A stretch of 64,000 bases of DNA, taken from NCBI RefSeq assembly GCF_012290005.1, contig NZ_JAAXMS010000008.1, positions 124,001-188,000 of the forward strand, in the 5' to 3' direction. This DNA comes from Crateriforma spongiae. GTDB taxonomy: Bacteria; Planctomycetota; Planctomycetia; Pirellulales; Pirellulaceae. This document shows, in pieces, positions 1 through 9,157 of the stretch. The position numbers and the translations under genes are program-made. Every line of letters starts with the position of its first letter. The stretch's first letter is position 1. The notes under the pieces were generated by a model. The model was not told the DNA's origin, made no database searches, and was given only the letters and a program-made list of their open reading frames with translations.

Positions 1-1782
1 GACACGCGGCAGCAATTGGCGGCCACGGAAGCCGAAGACGATGTCAAACGGTTGACCCGATCATTGCAAAATGACATCGGCGTCCGTGATGCGTACGCCC
101 AGACGATCGATTGGCTCAACAACATTCGACCCTACATCGATCGCTACGCGCCGACGGATCCCTATTCCACGCTAATCTGGCTGATCGGTTTGTTGATGAT
201 CGGGACGTGCATCAAGCTGGCCGCCTTGATGTCCAATCTGTTGCTCGTGCAGTATGTGACCGAACAGACATCGATGAAACTGCGGGCCATCTTTTTCCGT
301 AAATCGCTTCATCTGGATTTGGATCAGTTCGGCGAACACGGTTCGGCCAGTTTGACCTCTCGATTGACCAACGATATCTCCGTGGCCGCTGGCGGTATCG
401 GTGTGATTCTCGGCCGGTTGCTGCGTGAACCGTTGAAGCTGATCGCTTGTTTGGCCGGTGCCGCTTGGGTTTGCTGGCGTCTGCTGTTGGTCGTCATGAT
501 CATCACGCCTCTGGTGGCTCTGGTCATCCACTACCTAAGCCGGGCCATCCGTCGAGCCAGCCGCCGAACGATGGAAGAAATGAGCCAACTTTATGGCGTG
601 CTAAACGATTCATTCGCCGGCATCCGGATCATTCGCGCGTTCAATACGCAAGCCAAGGAACGTGCAAAGTTCCAACATCGCATCTCATCCTACTTCCGCA
701 AGTCGCTGAAAGTCGGCTTCTACAATTCGCTGGCCCGTAGCGTCACCGAGTTGATCGGCATGGCAGTGATCACCGTTGCCGTGCTTGCCGGTGGTTACTT
801 GGCGATCAATCAACAGACACACCTGTTCGGGATCCGGATGAGCATGTTGCCGCTGGATCGGACCGAAATCATCTTGTTCTTTGGATTCTTGATCGGTGCC
901 ACCGACCCGGCGAAAAAGTTGGCGGACGTCTGGAGTTCACTGCAGTCGGGAATCGCCGCATCGACGCGGGTGTTCGACATCATCGATCAGCCGACTCGCG
1001 TTCACGATGTGGCCGAACCCAAGTCCGCGCCACGCCCCCATCACACGCTGACCTTCGAGAAAATTCGCTATCAGTATCCGTCCGGTCCCATGGTTCTGCG
1101 TGGGCTGGACTTGACGGTACGTCACGGAGAAACGATCGCGATTGTTGGTCCCAACGGTTGCGGAAAAAGCACGTTGATCAGCCTGCTGTGCCGATTTGAT
1201 GACCCGCAATCCGGTCGGGTCTTGTTGAATGATGTACCGATCACCGAAATGCGGTGTCGCGATGTGCGTCGTCGCTTGGCCTTGGTCACCCAGCGAACCA
1301 TCCTGTTCGACGACACGATTGAAAATAATATCCGCTATGGCACGCCCTCGGCGACCAAAGACGAAGTCGTCTGTGCCGCCAAGCTGGCATTTGCCGACGA
1401 ATTCATTCGTGAAAAGACACCGTTTGGTTATCAGACACGATTGGGTGTCGGCAGCAATGCCAGCCGATTGTCGGGCGGCCAGATGCAACGCATCGCGTTG
1501 GCCCGAGCTTTCCTGCGTGACCCCGATATTCTGATCCTGGACGAAGCCACCAGCCAGATCGACACCGAAAGCGAACAACTGATCCATAAGGCATTGGAAC
1601 AATTCTTGAACGGACGTACCGGCGTCATGATCACGCACCGTCCGTCAACGTTGGCGTTGGCCGACCGGGTGATCGTCATGGAATCTGGAAAGATTTCCGG
1701 CGATGGCGAACACCAGGAATTGATCCGATCCAACCGCTTCTATCAAAGCCTTTGCGGCGGCGAGATTGAACGAGCCGCATGA
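1..1782 (+). CDS. ABC exporter, fused permease and ATPase (5' end missing)
   Basis: This is a half-transporter of the MsbA/multidrug exporter type: an N-terminal membrane domain of several helices followed by a nucleotide-binding domain, expected to work as a dimer in the inner membrane and move a lipid or drug-like substrate outwards. The ATPase half shows Walker A (GPNGCGKST, bases about 1147-1173), the signature LSGGQ (about 1468-1482), Walker B with ILILDEATS (about 1528-1554) and a switch histidine in MITHRPS. The frame is open to the left edge (codons from base 1), so the true start lies outside the window; the first start-like codon inside is a TTG at 16. The stop overlaps the next gene's start by 4 bases, so the two are probably co-translated. 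The substrate cannot be told from sequence. Confidence 0.93.
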   Translation, partial: DTRQQLAATEAEDDVKRLTRSLQNDIGVRDAYAQTIDWLNNIRPYIDRYAPTDPYSTLIWLIGLLMIGTCIKLAALMSNLLLVQYVTEQTSMKLRAIFFRKSLHLDLDQFGEHGSASLTSRLTNDISVAAGGIGVILGRLLREPLKLIACLAGAAWVCWRLLLVVMIITPLVALVIHYLSRAIRRASRRTMEEMSQLYGVLNDSFAGIRIIRAFNTQAKERAKFQHRISSYFRKSLKVGFYNSLARSVTELIGMAVITVAVLAGGYLAINQQTHLFGIRMSMLPLDRTEIILFFGFLIGATDPAKKLADVWSSLQSGIAASTRVFDIIDQPTRVHDVAEPKSAPRPHHTLTFEKIRYQYPSGPMVLRGLDLTVRHGETIAIVGPNGCGKSTLISLLCRFDDPQSGRVLLNDVPITEMRCRDVRRRLALVTQRTILFDDTIENNIRYGTPSATKDEVVCAAKLAFADEFIREKTPFGYQTRLGVGSNASRLSGGQMQRIALARAFLRDPDILILDEATSQIDTESEQLIHKALEQFLNGRTGVMITHRPSTLALADRVIVMESGKISGDGEHQELIRSNRFYQSLCGGEIERAA

Positions 1783-2330
1783 GCCAATCGACCCCACGAC
1801 GGCACGGCCCTTGGACCATCAACCAATCCGCCACGGTCTATCAGGACCCATGGATTCGGGTTTGTCGTGATGAAGTCACACGCCCCGATGGAAAGCCGGG
1901 CACCCACAGTGTGGTGCATCTAAAGCACGGCGTGTCGGTTCTAGCGATCGATCAAAATCGGGACGTCTATCTGACCGAAGAGTTTCACTACGGCGTGGGA
2001 CGTGTGACTTTGGAATCGGTCAGTGGCGGTATCGAACCGGGCGAAGACGCCGAGTCGACCGCACGTCGTGAGTTGAAGGAAGAGATCGGTATCGTTGCCA
2101 ATCGCTGGACCGATCTGGGCGTCTGTGATCCGTTCACGGCCAGTGTCGTTTCACCGACCAAGCTTTATCTAGCTGAAGATATTCGGCATGAACAAGCGGC
2201 CCCCGAGGGCACCGAACTGATCCGCTGCGTTCGCATCCCACTGGCCGACGCGGTGGAAAAGGTTCTTCGCAGCGAAATCACCCATGCCCCCAGCTGCCTG
2301 CTGATCTTGATGGCGGATCGCATCCGCTGA
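1779..2330 (+). CDS. Nudix hydrolase, ADP-ribose pyrophosphatase-like
   Basis: A 183-residue protein with a complete Nudix box in GGIEPGEDAE followed by STARRELKEEIGI (bases about 2023-2091), matching Gx5Ex7REUxEExGU. This motif binds the divalent metals used to cut nucleoside diphosphates linked to another group. Length and the N-terminal strand-rich region fit the ADP-ribose/ADP-sugar pyrophosphatase branch, but substrate is not proven by the box alone. The ATG overlaps the stop of the ABC exporter in an ATGA arrangement, which supports both the start and co-transcription. Confidence 0.9.
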   Translation: MSQSTPRRHGPWTINQSATVYQDPWIRVCRDEVTRPDGKPGTHSVVHLKHGVSVLAIDQNRDVYLTEEFHYGVGRVTLESVSGGIEPGEDAESTARRELKEEIGIVANRWTDLGVCDPFTASVVSPTKLYLAEDIRHEQAAPEGTELIRCVRIPLADAVEKVLRSEITHAPSCLLILMADRIR

Positions 2331-2337
2331 CCAGCAT

Positions 2338-2353
2338 CGTCATCGTGATGACG
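2338..2353. terminator. Perfect inverted repeat between convergent genes
   Basis: CGTCATC-GT-GATGACG is a perfect 7-base inverted repeat with a 2-base centre, placed in the 24-base gap between the Nudix gene (+) and the cytochrome gene (-). There is no T-run on either side and the loop is very short, so its role as a bidirectional terminator is a guess from position. Confidence 0.3.
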
Positions 2354-2354
2354 G

Positions 2355-5300
2355 TCACCGCATGGGCGGATCCTGTTTGGACAACGCGTGGACGGTGTTT
2401 TGCACCGTACCCAAAAAGCGAACACCCTGCGCGTCGGCCAGCTTGTAGGAAATCTGCATGCACCAAGTTGGCTGAATGTCGGGCAACCCCAGCGTCACCC
2501 GGCGTCCATCGTCGGAAATCTGAATTTCATCAATCTCCAACGATTGTTCGTCGTACAGTCGCGATCCATAGTTGGACGTTCGCTTCAGTGTCCACGTATC
2601 GACCATGTATTGTCGTGGATCTTTGGCGACCGCGGGATCCACCGGATCGGTGAAGGTCAATGTGATGCCGTCACGATGTGCCGCCAACCCGATCGGCAAA
2701 TGAGCCGGGCGATCGGTTGCACACACGCGATACAGCCCGCCCTTTTGTTCGCTTTGGTCGCTTGCCCAAGCGTGCAAACCGCAAACGTACAGCTGACCAT
2801 CAGCGGCATGAAAACGCCCCCGCATGATCCCGGTCGGAAAACGGTCAATGGGCAATTCGCACATGCCGCCCTGCCACACGGTACCGACCTGTTCGTGGGG
2901 CACCAAAAAGATCTTCCCATAGCCGTACGACAAGCTCAGCAGACTGCCATTCAGCTTGCCCCATTTCGGACTGTCGACCCACAACAATTCAGCGGGTGAT
3001 CGGTCGAACATCTTGTTCGGCCAGCACAGTGGCGGTTCCATCGCATCATCGCTGGAATCATCCGGCGCACCGTAGGAATACATGTTGCCATAGAACTTTC
3101 CTGGCTCGACGCGATTGATCCGGTTCATTGGATTCCAATGGCCTTCTTGATCGGTGACAAAGAAGGAACCGTCGTCGTTGAGACAAACGCCGTTGGCGGC
3201 ACGAAAGCCGTTGGCAAGGATTTCCGTCGATTCGCCATCAGCGCTGACCTTCAACAGCGTTCCATGTTGGGGAACCAGCGAATCACGAGCATGGCGGGCA
3301 CTTTTGGCATAGTAGAGGTTGCCCTGGTCGTCGCACTGAAGCCCCATCGCAAATTCGTGGAAGTGGTCCGTCACTTGGTGGTCACAGTTGAAACATTCGT
3401 AGAAATCGGTTTCTCCGTCGTCGTTCAAATCGTTCAAAATCACGATCTGATCGCGACAGGCGACATAGATTCGATCGCCAATCAGCTTGATCCCCAAAGG
3501 CTGAAACAACCCCGTCGCAATACGACGCCATTGAACGGACCCATTTCCGTTGGTAATCCCCCGTACGGTCCAAACGTCGCCGTCCCAGCAACAAACCACC
3601 AGAGTATCTTCGTCAACAAAATCTAAGCCCGACAGCCGCAGTCGACTGCGATAGCGATTCGCAAGAGGACGGGTCAGCGTGTCAACTGAAAACGCAAGAT
3701 CGCGGTTGCCGGTTTCAATTTTGGTCGTCCAACGTTCGGGCTCTTTCGGCGATCCACCATCGGTAAACTCGCTTAGATCGATCACGTCGTTGGGTTGGGC
3801 AATGCTTGGGTCCGTCGGCATGCCACCCTTTTTGGTGATATTGACCACGAACCGTAGCGGCTTCTCAGACACGGGAACACGGACGAACCAATCACCCCGG
3901 ACATCAATCAAATCCAATTGCGGATGCACCGTCACGTCCACTTGGTCCGTGGGTGCCACACGCATCAATAACTCGGTTGCCGTAGGTCCGACGTTCAAAA
4001 TCCGTTGCCACATCACAACGTCACTGACCGTCTTCGCGTCGTGCGATTCCAACACATTGGTGTCACCGACTTGGTAGGAAACCACGATTCGTTCGGGGTG
4101 ACGATACAGCCCTCGATACCGAACCCAGTCTTTTGGCATCGGGCCGTAAGCGCGGCCATCTTTTCCACGAAGACGTGGATCGTCCAAGGTGCCGTTGATC
4201 GGATGTGCCCAGCCGGGTGCTGGCAGATTGCCGAAATGGAGCTGGCCGACCGTTCGCGGCGTGACCGCGTGATTCCCATTGAACAGGATCCCGCGCCAGT
4301 CGATGAAACCGTCGCCCGTCCAAGCACCGGCAACACGCATCGTGTCGTGATCAAAAACGACGAACTGGCGACCCGCGGAAACCCCTCCGTCGCCAGTGTC
4401 CAAACGAATCGCAATCCCCTTGTAGGCAAAGTTAGTACTGTCGGGCCAAACTTCTTGCGGCGGGCGATTCTGTTCCGCTGCTCGTTGTCGTTCTTCTCTC
4501 GTGATCCCAGGACGTGGCCCGGTATCCGGACCGGTGACTTCGTACGTATTGATCAAGAACGGGCCATAGTCCATTTCACGCCACGGTTGACGTTGCTCCG
4601 CGTTCGGTCCGGTGCGTCCCCCCTTAGGCAGCGAATGCAAATAGGCTTCATCCACCCGCGAGTACTGGGATTCATTGTGTGGACGCAGATAGGCTTCGCG
4701 GATGTAATGAATGACATCGTATTTTTCCCGTGGCACCAATTGCCGCTGCGGCATCATCATGCGGAACCCGTGCGTCAGCGTACGGTACATCGAATATGGA
4801 TCACCACCGTTGGCGAACACTCCCGATGCGAAACGCAACGCATTGGGCAACGACCCCGGTTGCTGATGATCACCGTGACAGTTGATACACAATGACTGAT
4901 AGACGACTTTTCCGCGTTGAAAAGAATCGTCATCCCATTGGCGAATCAACAGCGCGTGATTCAGGTCCGATTCATATTCAGGCAACGGAATCGGAGCATC
5001 CGCAGCAGTGTTCTGTTGGCTTACGTCCACGTGATCGACGGACGACGATCCCGATCCAAGACCGACCACGTAAGCGACCAAATCGTAAAACTGTGATTCG
5101 TCCGACAACTGGTTGACCAACCCACCGGGCATCAGCGACTTTCCGGTCAGACGTTCTTCCACCTCTTCCTTGGCAATCGCCTGTAACTTCGTTTGCCCCG
5201 GAATGGCAAGCCGCAATGCGTCGTCCGTTTCGCCGCGGACGATTCCGCGGACGACCTGACCACTGTCCAGCAAAAGTGTGGCCGATTGAAATCCCTCGGT

Positions 5301-5618
5301 CACAACGGCGTCGGGACGAAGCACAGACTGAATCACGTGCGCGTACGACGAACGCTGCTGCATCCGGGACAGATCGGGTCCCAGAAGTTCTTCGCCGCCG
5401 TTGGTCGGGTGGCATTGAACGCAACTAAGCCCAGACCGGTGAAACAACTGATAACCGCGAATCGGATCTCCCAGGACCCGAGCACGTGCGGCGATCGTTG
5501 CGATCGGTTGATCAAGTAACTCGTCTTCGAAGGTCTCCACGGCGGAAAGACCGGCCGGCAACATCGCGACCGAAAGACAAACAAGTAGCGACCAAACAGA
5601 TCGACGTTGACAGGACAT
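2355..5618 (-). CDS. Large exported dihaem cytochrome c protein, DUF6797-like
   Basis: A protein of 1087 residues from ATG 5618, chosen because it begins MSCQRRSVWSLLVCLSVAML, a good signal peptide; the longer frame from 5759 adds 47 residues with no such feature. Two c-type haem sites are visible, CVQCH at about residues 66-70 and CINCH at about 244-248, each in a small cytochrome domain. The middle part is the region I associate with DUF6797 in planctomycete proteins, and the C-terminal half has a propeller-like layout (GLDFVDEDTLVVCCWDGDVW, NGFRAANGVCLNDDGSFFV) like sorbosone/glucose dehydrogenase-type proteins. The protein is probably in the periplasm and may oxidise a sugar or polyol, passing electrons to the haems; the substrate is unknown. 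It lies divergent from the rhamnose locus with a 483-base gap, so shared regulation is possible. Confidence 0.8.
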   Translation of the reverse strand: MSCQRRSVWSLLVCLSVAMLPAGLSAVETFEDELLDQPIATIAARARVLGDPIRGYQLFHRSGLSCVQCHPTNGGEELLGPDLSRMQQRSSYAHVIQSVLRPDAVVTEGFQSATLLLDSGQVVRGIVRGETDDALRLAIPGQTKLQAIAKEEVEERLTGKSLMPGGLVNQLSDESQFYDLVAYVVGLGSGSSSVDHVDVSQQNTAADAPIPLPEYESDLNHALLIRQWDDDSFQRGKVVYQSLCINCHGDHQQPGSLPNALRFASGVFANGGDPYSMYRTLTHGFRMMMPQRQLVPREKYDVIHYIREAYLRPHNESQYSRVDEAYLHSLPKGGRTGPNAEQRQPWREMDYGPFLINTYEVTGPDTGPRPGITREERQRAAEQNRPPQEVWPDSTNFAYKGIAIRLDTGDGGVSAGRQFVVFDHDTMRVAGAWTGDGFIDWRGILFNGNHAVTPRTVGQLHFGNLPAPGWAHPINGTLDDPRLRGKDGRAYGPMPKDWVRYRGLYRHPERIVVSYQVGDTNVLESHDAKTVSDVVMWQRILNVGPTATELLMRVAPTDQVDVTVHPQLDLIDVRGDWFVRVPVSEKPLRFVVNITKKGGMPTDPSIAQPNDVIDLSEFTDGGSPKEPERWTTKIETGNRDLAFSVDTLTRPLANRYRSRLRLSGLDFVDEDTLVVCCWDGDVWTVRGITNGNGSVQWRRIATGLFQPLGIKLIGDRIYVACRDQIVILNDLNDDGETDFYECFNCDHQVTDHFHEFAMGLQCDDQGNLYYAKSARHARDSLVPQHGTLLKVSADGESTEILANGFRAANGVCLNDDGSFFVTDQEGHWNPMNRINRVEPGKFYGNMYSYGAPDDSSDDAMEPPLCWPNKMFDRSPAELLWVDSPKWGKLNGSLLSLSYGYGKIFLVPHEQVGTVWQGGMCELPIDRFPTGIMRGRFHAADGQLYVCGLHAWASDQSEQKGGLYRVCATDRPAHLPIGLAAHRDGITLTFTDPVDPAVAKDPRQYMVDTWTLKRTSNYGSRLYDEQSLEIDEIQISDDGRRVTLGLPDIQPTWCMQISYKLADAQGVRFLGTVQNTVHALSKQDPPMR

Positions 5619-6101
5619 AAGCAACAACGGAACCAAACCTTGCGCAGGACCGGGACAATCACCCCCAATGATTGCTCGCATCGTACACGACCGCTCAGTC
5701 AGACGTCCGATTGCCACACGTTTGCAACCAGCCAACGCGCCGGCCGATTGGAAAATCACATCCGAATGATGCGATCACGACGTGTTCTGTTTTGTTCGTC
5801 GACGAGACGATGAAAGCGTTATGCGGATACGTCGGTCGATAAATCTCGATCGCAGGTGCCTGCGTCAAACAAGTCCAGCTTTGAATGCTTCGAGCCATCA
5901 CCGCTCAGGCGGAAACAACCGCGCACGGGGCCTGAGCTTCCCGTAAACTCGTTTTCTGCACGGATGCCGAACCTACGGACCATGGCACCATCGTGCTATT
6001 CGATGGACCGATCGTCAAGGTTTGGGCGGGCAGTGCACCTTAGACTGGCCGCTGAAAGAGGGTGGATTACCGGCCCGCTAATCGGCTGTAAAGGAACCAA
6101 A
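5619..6101. other. Intergenic region between divergent cytochrome and rhaA
   Basis: This 483-base stretch separates divergently read genes and must hold promoters for both. The open frame leading into rhaA through it has no family match and no ribosome site, so I do not treat it as coding. I see no clear operator repeat or riboswitch. Confidence 0.5.
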
Positions 6102-7388
6102 ATGACTTCGACCCCAAACTGTGACGCCGCCTTTGAGCTCGCATCGGAGCAATACGCGTCGATCGGCGTGAACGTCAAAGCGGCATTGTCGATGTTGTCC
6201 AACATTGCCGTTTCGGTGCATTGCTGGCAGGGTGATGACGTCGTGGGATTTGAAAGTGACGCCCGGGCCTTGGGCGATGGCTTGGCGGTCACGGGTAACT
6301 ACCCCGGGCGTGCCCGAAACGCCGACGAACTTCGCAGCGATTTGCGGTTGGCCTATTCGCTGATTCCCGGAAAGCACCGGCTGAATCTGCACGCGTTGTA
6401 CGGCGACTTTGAAACGCCGACAGATCGAGATGAAATTGAGGTCTCGCATTTCCAGGGTTGGATCGACTGGGCCCGTGACCAACAGATCAGCCTGGACTTC
6501 AACCCCAGCTTCTTTTCGCACCGCAACGCGTCAGACGGGTTCACTCTGGCTCATTCCGATCCGGGCATCCGCCAGTTCTGGATCGACCACGGAATCGCGT
6601 GCCGCAAAATCGCCGCCGCGATGGGTGCGGATCAAGGCAACCCGTGCATCAACAACTTCTGGGTTCCCGACGGCTACAAAGACACACCGGCCAATCGTCG
6701 GCAACCTCGTGAACGATTGGCGGATTCGCTGGATGCTGTATTTGCCGAACCCTTGGCGTCCGATTACACGCTGGATGCGGTGGAATGCAAGTTGTTCGGG
6801 ATCGGCAGTGAGAGCTATGTGGTCGGGTCCCACGAGTTCTACATGGGATACGCGATGTCCCGCGACAAAGTGCTGTGCTTGGACGCCGGTCACTTTCATC
6901 CCACCGAAGTGATCTCGGACAAGATTTCGTCGGTGTTGATGTACCTGCCACAGATTCTGTTGCATGTTAGTCGCGGTGTTCGCTGGGACAGCGACCACGT
7001 TGTCACTTACACCGACGAACTACAGGCGATCATGCAAGAGATCGTACGCGGCGGATACTTGCAGCGTGTCAACATCGGCTTGGATTTCTTTGATGCCAGT
7101 ATCAATCGCGTGGCAGCGTGGGTGATCGGTACACGCAATGTCTTGAAGGCATTGCTGGCGGCTCTGCTGGAACCGGTCGACCTGTTGCAGAAGGCCGAAG
7201 CCGAAGGCGATTACACGACACGGTTGGCGTTGATGGAAGAACAAAAGACGATGCCGTTGGGTGCCGTCTGGGACTATTACTGCGAATCCACGGGCGTCCC
7301 CAGCGGGTCACAGTGGCTGTCCAACGTGCGTCATTACGAAAACAGCATCTTGGCCGATCGCAGCGATATTGCTCCGTCCATCATCTAA
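6102..7388 (+). CDS. rhaA: L-rhamnose isomerase
   Basis: Converts L-rhamnose to L-rhamnulose in the cytoplasm, the first step of the phosphorylating rhamnose pathway. The protein of 428 residues from ATG 6102 is close to the usual length (about 420). The start is supported by an AAAGGAA ribosome site 5-11 bases upstream; the frame upstream of it has no family similarity. Family blocks seen include [18 protein letters not shown] near the N-terminus, [18 protein letters not shown], the metal-ligand region of [19 protein letters not shown], and [10 protein letters not shown] with conserved Asp and His metal ligands. It is the first gene of a rhamnose locus; the permease follows after 42 bases. 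The kinase and aldolase of the pathway are not in the window. Confidence 0.96.
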   Translation: MTSTPNCDAAFELASEQYASIGVNVKAALSMLSNIAVSVHCWQGDDVVGFESDARALGDGLAVTGNYPGRARNADELRSDLRLAYSLIPGKHRLNLHALYGDFETPTDRDEIEVSHFQGWIDWARDQQISLDFNPSFFSHRNASDGFTLAHSDPGIRQFWIDHGIACRKIAAAMGADQGNPCINNFWVPDGYKDTPANRRQPRERLADSLDAVFAEPLASDYTLDAVECKLFGIGSESYVVGSHEFYMGYAMSRDKVLCLDAGHFHPTEVISDKISSVLMYLPQILLHVSRGVRWDSDHVVTYTDELQAIMQEIVRGGYLQRVNIGLDFFDASINRVAAWVIGTRNVLKALLAALLEPVDLLQKAEAEGDYTTRLALMEEQKTMPLGAVWDYYCESTGVPSGSQWLSNVRHYENSILADRSDIAPSII

Positions 7389-7430
7389 CGTCATTCCGTT
7401 CACGCCCAAATCTATCAGGTCGTCGTTGAA

Positions 7431-8855
7431 ATGAGCGAAGCAGAATCAAATTCAGGCGGAGAATTTGAACGCGAACCAGTGCCGGACTCGGCACTACTGG
7501 GCAGCGGGAAATTCTGGGGCATGTATGCCGGCGAACACGCCGCCGGCACCGAATTCATGATTGGGCCGCTATTTCTGGCGGCCGGTGCCAGCCTTTCCGA
7601 TCTCTTGTTGGGGCTGTTGCTGGGAAACATCCTGGCGGTGCTGACCTGGCGTTTCCTGGTCGTTCCGATTGCGGTCGCCAAGCGTCTAACGCTGTACTAT
7701 CAATTGGAATGCATCGCCGGCGGGTCGCTGGTCAAGCTATACAACTTGGTCAACGGTCTGCTGTTTTGTTTCCTCGCGGGTGCCATGATCACGGTTTCGG
7801 CGTCCGCGGTGGGCGTCCCGTTTGATATCACCTTTGATGTTCCGGAAACCGTTCTCGGTCTCAGCAACACTTCGTTCACGGTCCTGGTTTTCATCGTCGG
7901 TGTGGTCATCACGGCAGTTGCGGCAGGTGGTTACGAACGCGTCGCCCGGTTTGCCAATATTGCCGCACCCTGGATGATCGGCGTTTTCGCCGCATGTGGA
8001 ATTGTCTCACTGGCGCAAATGAATGTGACCAGTATGGAAAAGCTCTCCAGCGGTGAATTCTGGAATGAATCCATTGCGTTCGTGCAAGAAAAGAATGGTC
8101 CACAGACGTTTGGCTTTTGGCAGATCGTCGTTTTCGCGTGGCTGTGCAACGGAGCGATGCATTTCGGGATGGCGGATCTTTCCATTTTCCGATTCGCCCG
8201 CAGTCGATCATCCGGTTGGGCACCCGCGATTGGGATGTTTCTGGGTCACTACATGGCATGGATCAGTGCCGGATTCTTGTTGGCCGCTTTGATCAAGGTC
8301 CAACCGGAATTGGTGTTGAGCGACGATGGCAAAGTTACGGCCAATCCCGGACTACTTGCATACAAGTCGGTAGGCTGGACCGGAATCATCTGTGTCATCA
8401 TCGCAGGTTGGACAACGGCGAACCCCACGATTTATCGTGCGGGCCTGGCGTTCCAAGGCATGCTTCCGAAAAGCTCACGTACCGCGATGACATTGGTGGC
8501 CGGCACAGTGGCAACCGTGGCGGGTGCCTTTCCCAACTTATCCGCCAAACTATTGGATTTTGTTGGGACCTATGGAACCGTGCTGGGCCCCATGGGCGCC
8601 GTTATCTTTGTCGACTTTTATCTGATGAAACGCTTTGGTCTGCGGGATCAGTACGCATCAAAAAGCGGCACACAAATCAATATCGCGGTGTTGGTGGCTT
8701 GGGTGCTGCCCGTGGTCGTCGGACTGTACCTGATTTTCGTCCAGGGTCTTTTTGCAGCCTACGCCGTGATTCCTTGCTGGGTCGCCTGTGCGATTCTTTA
8801 CCTGATCTTTAGCAAGGTTCTTCAAAATCCAAATCTCGGCAACGACCACAACTGA
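7431..8855 (+). CDS. NCS1-type (purine/cytosine permease family) transporter, candidate rhamnose permease
   Basis: A 474-residue integral membrane protein with about 12 hydrophobic segments. The N-terminal part (FWGMYAGEHAAGTEFMIGPL, then a long glycine-rich helix and WRFLVVPIAVAKR) and the GLAFQGMLP and VGTYGTVLGPMGAV blocks resemble the nucleobase:cation symporter-1 family, which usually carries cytosine, purines, allantoin or thiamine precursors. Here it sits 42 bases after rhaA and upstream of two rhamnosidases, with no nucleobase gene nearby. I infer that it carries rhamnose or a rhamnoside, which would be an unusual substrate for the family. The next gene, a tiny membrane protein, starts 18 bases downstream. 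Confidence 0.8.
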   Translation: MSEAESNSGGEFEREPVPDSALLGSGKFWGMYAGEHAAGTEFMIGPLFLAAGASLSDLLLGLLLGNILAVLTWRFLVVPIAVAKRLTLYYQLECIAGGSLVKLYNLVNGLLFCFLAGAMITVSASAVGVPFDITFDVPETVLGLSNTSFTVLVFIVGVVITAVAAGGYERVARFANIAAPWMIGVFAACGIVSLAQMNVTSMEKLSSGEFWNESIAFVQEKNGPQTFGFWQIVVFAWLCNGAMHFGMADLSIFRFARSRSSGWAPAIGMFLGHYMAWISAGFLLAALIKVQPELVLSDDGKVTANPGLLAYKSVGWTGIICVIIAGWTTANPTIYRAGLAFQGMLPKSSRTAMTLVAGTVATVAGAFPNLSAKLLDFVGTYGTVLGPMGAVIFVDFYLMKRFGLRDQYASKSGTQINIAVLVAWVLPVVVGLYLIFVQGLFAAYAVIPCWVACAILYLIFSKVLQNPNLGNDHN

Positions 8856-8873
8856 TCAATTGCGAGCCCTGTC

Positions 8874-9071
8874 ATGAATATTCTTCTAAAGACAATTTCG
8901 GCGGTTGCCCTTGGGTTGGTCGTGGTCCCCTGCATGTTGCATTTTGCGGGGATCATTGATCTTCCCACGGTGAAGTGGACAGCATTGGTCGGCACCGTGG
9001 TTTGGTTTTTGGTGACCCCGACATGGATGAGTCGTCGATTGCAGGTGGATTCCGCCGAAGTCGAAATCTAA
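8874..9071 (+). CDS. Small two-helix membrane protein next to the permease
   Basis: A 65-residue protein with two predicted membrane helices (about residues 5-24 and 35-50), a short charged tail, and no recognised domain. It starts 18 bases after the permease stop and is followed by the rhamnosidase gene, so it is very probably translated from the same message. Several transporter families carry small partner proteins of this shape, and I infer a partner or stabiliser of the permease. I do not recognise a named family. Confidence 0.65.
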   Translation: MNILLKTISAVALGLVVVPCMLHFAGIIDLPTVKWTALVGTVVWFLVTPTWMSRRLQVDSAEVEI

Positions 9072-9157
9072 ACGACATCCGATCAATCATCGACTGGATG
9101 CGTCATCCCTTTCACATTTCCGTTGCTGGTCATTTTGATCAATGACAAGGTAGTCTC

